Assembly: GCF_938045405.1 (NCBI RefSeq)
Contig: NZ_CALIMW010000022.1
Span: 1-10,205 of the forward strand
Source of the DNA: an uncultured Campylobacter sp.
GTDB lineage: Bacteria; Campylobacterota; Campylobacteria; Campylobacterales; Campylobacteraceae
Length of the DNA stretch: 10,205 nt
Reading direction: 5' to 3'
The position numbers were made by a program, and so were the translations under genes. Positions 1-6,096 of the stretch are shown here, in pieces (position 1 is the first letter of the stretch; each line of letters opens with the position of its first letter). Under the pieces are notes generated by a model. It ran no database searches and had not been told where the DNA came from. It worked only from the letters and a program-made list of their open reading frames with translations.

Positions 1-71
1 CGCACGATATGGGGCAGATGCACGAGGGCAACGGCACTGCGCACGATATGCATTCAGGGCACGCGCATTAA
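1..71 (+). CDS. C-terminal end of a gene with a His/Met-rich, probable metal-binding tail (partial)
   Basis: Only the last 22 codons are present, read in the frame starting at base 3 and ending at TAA 69-71. The peptide contains six His and three Met, in the order HDMGQMHEGNG then TAHDMHSGHAH. Closely spaced His and Met with Gly and acidic residues are typical of copper-binding tails on exported or copper-handling proteins. The gene ends 751 bases before a NosY-like permease, so a role in copper supply for nitrous oxide reductase is possible. The body of the protein lies outside the window and the family cannot be named. In the Wolinella-type nos order, nosF would precede nosY, but nothing here shows an ATPase. 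Confidence 0.55.
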   Translation, partial: HDMGQMHEGNGTAHDMHSGHAH

Positions 72-243
72 GGCCGTTTGCTTAAGACGGATTTTAAAAG
101 GCTAGGATTTTGCGCTAAATTTAAAACGTAAAATTTCAGCGCATCGCCCGTGCCGATATAGATGAAATAAAATTTTACTTTGCAGCGTCGTGAATGACGG
201 ATAATAGGCGACGCTGAACGACGCGATGTTTAAGCGCATGCGA

Positions 244-292
244 GCCGGAGCCGTAAATTTAAAATTTATGCGCGGTTCGCGGTCGCGGGCGG
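244..292. repeat. Degenerate direct repeat, copy A
   Basis: Pairs with copy B at 617-663. The 15-base left part matches at 13 positions. After a 2-base gap, a 32-base part starting AAAATTTATGCGCGGT matches at 28 positions. Weaker similarity may extend upstream to about 197, where ACGGATA also occurs (572 in copy B). Nothing shows a coding function. Confidence 0.6.
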
Positions 293-616
293 GCGCGAGG
301 CAGAGATGGGTCTAGAAAACGACCGCAAAATTTCATCTCGCGACGCGGCTAAATTTAACGCGCGGCGCAAAATTCGCTCTGCCGAATTAAAATTTAGGCG
401 GGCACGCTAATTTAAAATTTCGCTGTAAATTTAAAATTTAACCGGCGCAGAATTCGCCGCCGCGAGATTTTTAAAATTTTATGCCGCGGGATACGCCCGG
501 CTTTGAAATTTTACGGAGCTGAAATTTAAGCAACCCCGTCAAACGGCTAAATTTTAAAACTACGGCAGATTACGGATAGCGGGCGGCAAATAGCGCGCTG
601 TTTGCAGGCGCCGTAA

Positions 617-663
617 GCCTGAGCTGTAAATAAAATTTATGCGCGGTCCGCAGTCACAGGCGG
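617..663. repeat. Degenerate direct repeat, copy B
   Basis: Second copy of the repeat at 244-292, about 372 bases downstream in the same orientation. The shared core AAAATTTATGCGCGGT is identical. Differences in the rest are mostly transitions, which fits an old duplication decaying without selection. Confidence 0.6.
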
Positions 664-822
664 CGGATAAAATTTCGCCACCTGTTTAAACGCCAGACGG
701 GCGAAATTTAAAGCTATATCCGCGCTGCAAAACGAGGCTAAAATTTAAAAACGGGCGGCGCATTTAAGCCGCGCGAGAAATCTAAATTTAAAAGCGCGCC
801 GAGGCGCAATAAAGGAATATGA

Positions 823-1650
823 ATGAAAAATTTACTCACCATCGCCGCTTTGGATATCAAAGAGTCCTTCCGCTCGCGCTGGTTTTTGCTCTATCTGCTG
901 ATCTTTAGCGGGCTCGTGGCGGCGTTTTTCATCACGGGGGTGACCGACTCGCGCGTGCTCGGCTTTAGCGGGCTTTCGCGACTGCTGCTGCTGTTTATTC
1001 AGATCTGCATCATCATCCTGCCCGTCTTCGTGCTCGTCACCACCAGCAAGGCGATCCTAGCCGACCGCGACCTAAATATCTTAGAATACCTGCTAAGCTT
1101 CCCGATCTCGCAGGCGCAGTATTATTACGGCAAGGCGCTAGGAAGGCTGTTTGGAGTATTCGTGCCGATATTTTTGTCGCTGCTGCTTGCGATCGTTTGG
1201 GGCGCGATCAAGGGCACGGGCATTCCGTGGGCGATCTGCCTGCTTTATACGGGGTTGCTTTTTAGCTTGTGCGCGGCGTTTTTAGGGATAGCATTTTTGA
1301 TCTGTGCCGTTTCAAAAAGCCAAGAGATGGGGCTTGGGCTCGCGTTTTTCGTCTGGCTTTTCTGCCTTGCATTTTTGGATCTCGTGCTGATCGGATTGCT
1401 CGCAAAAACGGGAGTGAACGAAAATTTGATCTTTGCGATCGCTCTAGCAAACCCGATGGAGGACTTCCGCATCGCTGCTATCAGCCTGTTTGATCCCGAT
1501 CTTGCGGTCATCGGCACGACGGCGTATTTTATCCTAGATCACTTCGGGCGCGGACTTTTCATCGCCTTTTCGCTGCTCTATCCGATCGCTCTGGGCGCGG
1601 CGAGCCTCGTTTTGGGCTATTTTATCTTTAGATCAAAGGATTTAGCGTGA
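823..1650 (+). CDS. nosY: NosY-like ABC-2 family membrane permease
   Basis: A 275-residue integral membrane protein with about six hydrophobic segments (near residues 20-39, 56-74, 107-127, 136-163, 170-193 and 244-269). The layout is that of an ABC-2 permease, with the DRDLNILEYLLSFPIS cytoplasmic stretch at about 81-96. The segment ANPMEDFRIAAISLFDP (209-225), followed by a VIGTTAYF-like helix start, resembles the NosY signature (NPVxxFRLAA). In denitrifiers NosY pairs with the ATPase NosF and periplasmic NosD to help assemble the copper clusters of nitrous oxide reductase. The start is set by AAAGGA at 811-816, 6 bases before ATG. The stop overlaps the next gene by 4 bases, so the two are probably cotranslated, and that partner is NosL-like, which supports the call. 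No nosF is in the window. A related permease of another ABC-2 exporter cannot be excluded. Confidence 0.65.
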   Translation: MKNLLTIAALDIKESFRSRWFLLYLLIFSGLVAAFFITGVTDSRVLGFSGLSRLLLLFIQICIIILPVFVLVTTSKAILADRDLNILEYLLSFPISQAQYYYGKALGRLFGVFVPIFLSLLLAIVWGAIKGTGIPWAICLLYTGLLFSLCAAFLGIAFLICAVSKSQEMGLGLAFFVWLFCLAFLDLVLIGLLAKTGVNENLIFAIALANPMEDFRIAAISLFDPDLAVIGTTAYFILDHFGRGLFIAFSLLYPIALGAASLVLGYFIFRSKDLA

Positions 1651-2285
1651 AATTTCCACTCATTTTGGCGGCATTTATAGCGCTTTGCGGCGCAGCGAAG
1701 ATGCAAAATTCCACGGCTCAAAGCTCCGGCTCGGCGCAGAATTTAGGCGCGTCAGATAGTACGGGCCTCGGTTCGGCGCAAAATTCCAAACCTGCGCGCG
1801 AGCCCGCGTGGCTAAAAGACGTAAATCTCACCTGCGCAAAATACGGCATCGATACTAGCGCGCACCCTGAATTTCGCGCTTACGCAAGGCTCAAAGACGG
1901 CAGTGCGCTCGCGTTTGCCTCGCCCAAGGCGATGTTTGCGTATTTTTTCGAGGGCGAAAATTTGAGCGGCAATAACGGCGCGGCTTCCGCAGAGGAAAAT
2001 TTGATGAGTAAAAATTCCGCTAGCGGCAATTTCGGCGAATCAAATTCCACGAACGCAAATTTCGGCGGCGCGGAGCTTTACGTCACCGATTACGCAAGCG
2101 GCGAAATTTTGCGGGCGCAGGACGCGTTTTATGTTTTCGGCAGCGTGCTGCAAAGCGCCAGAGGCGACGATCTCATTACGTTTGCGAGACTGCGCGACGC
2201 GCAGGACTTCATGCGCGAGAAAAAGGGGCATAAAATTTTGCAGTTTCGAGAAATCTCCGCCAAGCTGATCGATTATCTAAGATGA
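1647..2285 (+). CDS. nosL: NosL-like exported accessory protein with degenerate copper motif
   Basis: A 212-residue protein starting at GTG, with AAAGGA at 1635-1640, inside the GTGA overlap with the upstream stop. Residues 1-18 form a hydrophobic signal; Cys14 in IALC is only a weak lipobox, so lipoprotein status is uncertain. A Ser/Ala/Asn/Gly linker follows (about 19-50). The NosL-like core has YARLKDGSALAFASPKAMFAYFF (79-101 region) and ELYVTDYASGEILRAQDAFYVFGS, then GDDLITFARLRDAQDFM and GHKILQF (143-200), all typical NosL/YdaJ blocks. NosL is a periplasmic Cu(I) chaperone for nitrous oxide reductase. Here the usual CxxCGM motif reads CAKYGI (63-68), so the second Cys and the Met are replaced. 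A 39-residue Asn/Ser/Gly insert (104-142) splits the core. It may bind copper differently, through Cys63, or have lost copper binding. Confidence 0.65.
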   Translation: MKFPLILAAFIALCGAAKMQNSTAQSSGSAQNLGASDSTGLGSAQNSKPAREPAWLKDVNLTCAKYGIDTSAHPEFRAYARLKDGSALAFASPKAMFAYFFEGENLSGNNGAASAEENLMSKNSASGNFGESNSTNANFGGAELYVTDYASGEILRAQDAFYVFGSVLQSARGDDLITFARLRDAQDFMREKKGHKILQFREISAKLIDYLR

Positions 2286-2502
2286 TCGAGCCGCTTGGCA
2301 AAATTTAAATTCAGCTATTTTAGTATATTTTATTCATAAAAATTTATCTTTTATTTTAGTGCGCTATTAAGGGAATTTAAAGCAATTAAAAAATACAATC
2401 ACGTTAAATTTTATCTATAAGAATTAAATAGTGTAGTTTTTCAGTATATTTATTGAGCTCTACATTCTCACTTATTTTTAAAATAAATTTTAAGGAGACG
2501 TC
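2286..2502 (+). promoter_or_regulatory. AT-rich cooS leader and promoter region
   Basis: Between 2301 and 2500 I count 40 G or C in 200 bases (20%), far below the surrounding genes and the other gaps in this window. Candidate -10 boxes are TATATT (2445-2450) and TATAAG (2416-2421); no firm -35 is visible, as is common in Campylobacter. A short direct repeat, AGTATATTT(T)ATT, occurs near 2322 and 2443. Palindromes overlap the ribosome-binding site at the downstream end. This is the likely control region of cooS. Which regulator acts cannot be read from the sequence. Confidence 0.5.
2472..2493. promoter_or_regulatory. Overlapping palindromes at the cooS ribosome-binding site (possible metal-regulator operator)
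   Basis: TTATTTT-T-AAAATAA (2472-2486) is a perfect 7-1-7 inverted repeat. TTAAAAT-AA-ATTTTAA (2478-2493) is a perfect 7-2-7 inverted repeat sharing its centre and running into the AAGGAG (2492-2497) of cooS. The 7-1-7 format recalls epsilonproteobacterial Fur boxes, and NikR would also make sense for a nickel enzyme, but the match to either is loose. In such AT-rich DNA chance palindromes are not rare. Confidence 0.3.
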
Positions 2503-5223
2503 ATGGCAAACGACAAAATCGCAAAACAAAAAGGCTCACGCAAGAAAGCTTCGACGGATGAAAATTCTGCTGCGAATGTGGGAGAAAATTTCGCCGCAGA
2601 CGCGGTCAAAAGCTCCGCCGCGTCCGTTTTTGATAAAAGCGCAAATATCACTCAAAATTCCGCTGCAAATTCTACAACTTCCGCCTCACATGCTCGCGAC
2701 AAAATTTCTAAAAATCGCGCCGCAGGTGAGAATTCCTGCGACGAGTGCGATTGCGAAGCCAGAAATTCCGCGACGGGCGGCTATGATAGCGCAAGCTCTG
2801 CTTCAAGCACCAACTTTGCGGCGCGCTCAAGCACTCAAAGCGCAGGCAACGCTAAAAAATCCGCGATAAACTCTACAATAAATTCCATGGCTGATTCTTT
2901 GATAAATTTCGTCTCAAATCCTACGAAGAGTCCAAGTAGCAACGATCACATCTCTTACTCGCACGAGCATAGCGATAGCTCCGCAATTCACTCGCATCTA
3001 TACGACGAAGATCTTGCGACCCACTCACACGATCAAAAAGAGAACCTCGCAGCTTATTTGCACGAATACGGAGCAAATTCTTTGACATCTTCACATGAGC
3101 GCGACGAGGATTCCTCCATCAGCTCGCACGAGCACGACAAACATTGCCATGATCACAAGCCCCACTCTCACCGCGCGATTATCGGATTTGACGAACACGG
3201 CATCCCAAAAGTTTTAGTGCCCGCAGAGGCTAGTCCGCACGCACATAAAGACGCGCAGGGCAATCTTTTCGAGCATTTTCACGAGGCGGAATTTACGGCG
3301 GATTATATGAAGGCGGTGCTTGAATACAAAAAGACCTTCCCCACAAAACAAGAAGTACTTGAGAAAACCCCTGATCCCGCCGTGCGCGAAATGATGCTTA
3401 GGATGGAGCAGATCGGCGTAGATACGGCGTTTGATCGTTTCGACAAACAGATGCCTATGTGTAGCTATGGGCTTAGCGGAGTATGCTGTAAGATCTGCAA
3501 TATGGGACCTTGCAAAATTACTAAAAAGGCCGATCGCGGCACTTGCGGTGCGGACGCCGATCTCATCGTATCGCGCAACCTACTGCGCCAAGTAGCTGCA
3601 GGCGTAGCTCAACACGGCGCGCACGCCAGAGAGCTTCTGCTGTCGCTAAAATGGGCGGCACAGGGCAAGTTAGATCTGCCCATAATAGGCGAATACAAAA
3701 TCATCAATACCGCCAAAGCCTTTGGAATTCCAACTGAAGGCAGAGAGTTAAAAGAGGTAGCGATCGAGCTTGCCGATACGCTTTTGACAGATCTTTCGCA
3801 AAGTAGCGGCGAGTATAAAACCATCACTGCGCTCGCACCCAAGGAGCGTCAAGAGGTATGGCGGAAGCTAGATATCTTGCCGATTAGTGCGTATAACGAA
3901 GTCTTTGAGGCGTATCACCGAACGGGTGTAGGCACGGATGGAGACTGGCGCAGCGTGATGCAGCATCTTTTGCGCTGCGGGCTTGCTTTTACATTCACCG
4001 GCGTAGTAGCTGCAAATATCGCTACGGATGCGCTATTTGGCGTAGGAGATCGCGTAACTTCCAAAAGCAATATGGGCGCGCTTAAAAAAGGCTGGGTCAA
4101 TATCGCCGTGCACGGACATCTGCCGACATTAGTAAGCCTAATAGTGGAGATCGGAAATTCTAAGGAGTACCAAGACAAGGCTCGCGCAATAGGCGCGCAA
4201 GGGATCGCATTTTACGGCGTGTGCTGTTCCGGACTATCGGCGATGTATCGCAACTGGGGCGTCGTGCCGCTCTCAAACGCCGTAACTGCCGAACTCGTCA
4301 TAGGTACAGGTGCACTTGATCTGTGGGTCGCCGATGTCCAAGATGTCTATCCTGCGATCATGGACGTGGCTAACTGCTTCCAGACCAAGGTCGTTACCAC
4401 AAGCTCATCAGCTAGGCTTCCCGGAGCCGAGCATATAGGCTACGATCATCACCATAGTAATATCGCCGAGACTAGGAATTTAGCGCGTAAAATTCTAGAC
4501 CGCGCATTGCAATCTCACGAAAAGCGCAAGGGACTGCCGGTATATATCCCGCCGTATGAAGTCGAGGCCGAAGTGGGCTTTTCGGTAGAATTCGTCCATA
4601 AGCACTACGGCGGCATGGAGCCGTTAGCGCACGCGCTAAAAAGCGGTGAAATTTTAGGCATCGTAAATATGGTCGGCTGCACCAATCCTAAAGTGCCTTA
4701 TGAGCGCGCTATCATAGATGTCGCACAAACCCTAATCGAAAATAACGTCCTAATCCTAACCAACGGCTGCGCGTCGTTCCCGCTAATGAAGCTGGGCTTT
4801 TGCCAAAAAAGCGCGTATAAAAAAGCAGGCACGTCGCTGCGGGCGTTTTTAGAAAAAGATGAGCTTCCGCCGGTATGGCACGTGGGCGAGTGCATTGATA
4901 ATACCCGCTCCAGCGGAATTTTCGCAGGTATCGCAGGGGTGCTAGACAAAAATCTCTACGAGCTGCCGCTTGCCTTCACCTCTCCTGAGTGGGCGAACGA
5001 AAAGGGCGTCGATGCCTCGCTCGGATTCCGCCTAATGGGCATCGACTCGTATCACTGCGTCGAGTATCAAATCCACGGCTCCGCAAACGTCATACACTTT
5101 TTCAAAGAGGGCACCAGGCGGGCGCTTGGCTCTGTGATGCACGTAGATACCGATCCGGTCGCGCTCGCGCTAAAAATGGTAAGCGATATGCGCCTAAAGC
5201 GTAAAGCTCTAGGCTGGCAGTAG
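2503..5223 (+). CDS. cooS: Anaerobic Ni-Fe carbon monoxide dehydrogenase catalytic subunit with long His-rich N-terminal extension
   Basis: CooS interconverts CO and CO2 at a Ni-Fe-S C-cluster. At 906 residues it exceeds the usual 630-670 by about 265 N-terminal residues: a Ser/Ala/Asn-rich stretch (1-145), CDECDC (79-84), a His-rich 11-residue repeat (152-217) and a further His-bearing piece (218-264). The core begins near 265. Cluster D/B cysteines are C320, C328, C329, C332, C337 and C348. C-cluster candidates are the HGH at 537-539, C575, C726, C756 and C797, with K834 as the catalytic Lys, 37 residues after C797 as in CODH-II (526 to 563). The position of ligand Cys333, in the usual DVQC, reads DVQD with Asp614. 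The start is set by TAAGGAG (2491-2497), 5 bases before ATG. The gene appears monocistronic, with a terminator hairpin after it. No CooF, CooC or CooJ is nearby. Family certain; CO activity uncertain because of Asp614. Confidence 0.95.
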   Translation: MANDKIAKQKGSRKKASTDENSAANVGENFAADAVKSSAASVFDKSANITQNSAANSTTSASHARDKISKNRAAGENSCDECDCEARNSATGGYDSASSASSTNFAARSSTQSAGNAKKSAINSTINSMADSLINFVSNPTKSPSSNDHISYSHEHSDSSAIHSHLYDEDLATHSHDQKENLAAYLHEYGANSLTSSHERDEDSSISSHEHDKHCHDHKPHSHRAIIGFDEHGIPKVLVPAEASPHAHKDAQGNLFEHFHEAEFTADYMKAVLEYKKTFPTKQEVLEKTPDPAVREMMLRMEQIGVDTAFDRFDKQMPMCSYGLSGVCCKICNMGPCKITKKADRGTCGADADLIVSRNLLRQVAAGVAQHGAHARELLLSLKWAAQGKLDLPIIGEYKIINTAKAFGIPTEGRELKEVAIELADTLLTDLSQSSGEYKTITALAPKERQEVWRKLDILPISAYNEVFEAYHRTGVGTDGDWRSVMQHLLRCGLAFTFTGVVAANIATDALFGVGDRVTSKSNMGALKKGWVNIAVHGHLPTLVSLIVEIGNSKEYQDKARAIGAQGIAFYGVCCSGLSAMYRNWGVVPLSNAVTAELVIGTGALDLWVADVQDVYPAIMDVANCFQTKVVTTSSSARLPGAEHIGYDHHHSNIAETRNLARKILDRALQSHEKRKGLPVYIPPYEVEAEVGFSVEFVHKHYGGMEPLAHALKSGEILGIVNMVGCTNPKVPYERAIIDVAQTLIENNVLILTNGCASFPLMKLGFCQKSAYKKAGTSLRAFLEKDELPPVWHVGECIDNTRSSGIFAGIAGVLDKNLYELPLAFTSPEWANEKGVDASLGFRLMGIDSYHCVEYQIHGSANVIHFFKEGTRRALGSVMHVDTDPVALALKMVSDMRLKRKALGWQ
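2956..3153 (+). repeat. Six degenerate 33-base (11-residue) His repeats inside cooS
   Basis: Residues 152-217 of CooS fall into six consecutive 11-residue units with no gaps. His occupies the third position of every unit (154, 165, 176, 187, 198, 209), usually preceded by Ser. A loose consensus is xSHEHDEDSAT. Nucleotides are also partly conserved around each TCNCACGA block, which suggests tandem duplication of a 33-base unit followed by divergence. Together with neighbouring residues, the stretch 149-260 holds 21 His in 112 residues. The acidic His composition suits Ni(II) or Zn(II) binding. Confidence 0.85.
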
Positions 5224-5237
5224 CGACGGATGGATTC

Positions 5238-5268
5238 ATTTCGCATCGCATTTTAAGCGATGCGAAAT
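5238..5268 (+). terminator. Strong stem-loop after cooS, probable terminator
   Basis: A perfect 12-base-pair stem, ATTTCGCATCGC (5238-5249) with GCGATGCGAAAT (5257-5268), encloses the 7-base loop ATTTTAA, 14 bases after the cooS stop. A true U-run is lacking (TTCATGATAAAA follows), so termination may be partial. A second, weaker stem, TGCGGG (5291-5296) with CCCGCA (5307-5312), lies just downstream. Confidence 0.7.
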
Positions 5269-5682
5269 TTCATGATAAAATTTAACCCCTTGCGGGCAAA
5301 TAAAATCCCGCAGCTAAACGAGTAGTAAAATTCTACAACTAAGTGGCTAGCAAAACCGAGGTCAAATAAAGAGAAAATTTTCGCACCGCATCCGTTCGTG
5401 GAATTTTAAATCAAATCTTCAGACTCTGTATAAAATTTCGCCGCGCGCTGCGTCTGCTGCTAAATCGGCAGAATTTAGCCAGGCAAAATTCCGCCATCGA
5501 GCTTAAGCGCATCTTTCGCGAACGGATGAAATTTTAAAATTCCATCTCAGCGTAAATTTCGTAGGCGTTCATCTGAAATCCGCAAGTTAAATTTTGCTAA
5601 AAGCCTTATTGCACGGAGCTGCACGCCATTAGATTTGCTCACGTATATGAAAGCTGAAATCATAAAAATTTAATATAAGATA

Positions 5683-5691
5683 TGCTAAAAT
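5683..5691 (+). promoter_or_regulatory. Candidate extended -10 promoter element
   Basis: TGCTAAAAT is an extended -10-like element (TGn followed by TAAAAT), 23 bases before the ATG at 5715, with an AT-rich upstream stretch (about 5660-5682). It would serve the small ORF at 5715 or a transcript leading toward the transporter genes. No -35 is evident. Confidence 0.35.
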
Positions 5692-5714
5692 GCCACATCT
5701 CTTTAAGGATTTAG

Positions 5715-5912
5715 ATGCATAAATCAAAGCCGCTGCAGTCTCTGCGTCATCATCTACAGAAAACGTCGTGCGAGACGGAGGCACTGCTGTCAAGCCCTGC
5801 GTTTCGCAGCTTGAGGCGGTGCAGCAAAAGTGCGTCTATGCTGCGCCGCAAACATTTTCGGACGGGACCGCACGGGCATGGAGACGACACTATAAATCTT
5901 GTAGGCGGCTAA
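5715..5912 (+). CDS. Doubtful 65-residue ORF, function unknown
   Basis: The ORF starts at ATG after a TAAGGA-type site (5704-5709) and a promoter-like element, which is its main support. The product is basic and rich in Ser, Arg, His and Leu, ends DDTINLVGG, and has no signal peptide or family that I recognise. Codon use is unlike the neighbours (few AAA, TTT or ATT codons), which argues against a real protein. A different frame, 5723-5944, is also open without an ATG, so a small RNA or the remnant of a frameshifted gene is equally possible. Confidence 0.2.
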   Translation: MHKSKPLQSLRHHLQKTSCETEALLSSPAFRSLRRCSKSASMLRRKHFRTGPHGHGDDTINLVGG

Positions 5913-6096
5913 AATTTTCATCCGGATCTTTTCTGAAATATTGATCTTGGAGCTATCACGAAGGAATTTTACCGCAAGCCTTTCGCTACGAGCCGGAGGG
6001 CGGAATTTAAAGCGAAATTTTAAGCGGGTTTCAACGAGGCGAAATTTCAAAGATTAAATTTAAGGCAAAAGATAAAAATTTAAAGCAAGGGAAGGT

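Larger units (their letters stand above)
72..822. other. Long intergenic region saturated with AAATTT
   Basis: No convincing ORF is visible on either strand in these 751 bases. By hand I count 20 occurrences of AAATTT (for example 117-122, 255-260, 262-267, 427-432, 434-439, 784-789), against well under one expected for a sequence of mixed composition. They sit between GC-rich stretches, often as TAAATTTAAAATTT doublets. A degenerate direct repeat lies at 244-292 and 617-663. No clear promoter or terminator could be identified. The last bases hold the ribosome-binding site AAAGGA (811-816) of the next gene. Confidence 0.7.
5270..6096. other. Largely non-coding region between cooS and the ABC transporter genes
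   Basis: No confident gene is visible, apart from a doubtful 65-codon ORF at 5715-5912. AAATTT and GAATTT motifs recur throughout. The 10-base arms CATCCGTTCG (5389-5398) and CGAACGGATG (5519-5528) form a widely spaced inverted repeat. A substrate-binding protein gene, often found beside FecCD permeases, is not here, and I see no recognisable riboswitch. Confidence 0.55.

Noticed and set aside
2453..2869. 138-codon ORF overlapping the start of cooS in another frame
   Set aside because: It lies inside the cooS low-complexity region, has no good ribosome-binding site, and the cooS frame has a strong one and homology downstream.
5790..6050. 86-codon minus-strand ORF in the cooS-transporter gap
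   Set aside because: Composition reflects AAATTT motifs read as Lys-Phe; no ribosome-binding site or family resemblance, and it conflicts with other signals on the + strand.
5945..6096. A cobalamin or NiCo riboswitch ahead of the FecCD permease
   Set aside because: No conserved riboswitch core could be recognised; the sequence is the same AAATTT-rich type as other gaps.
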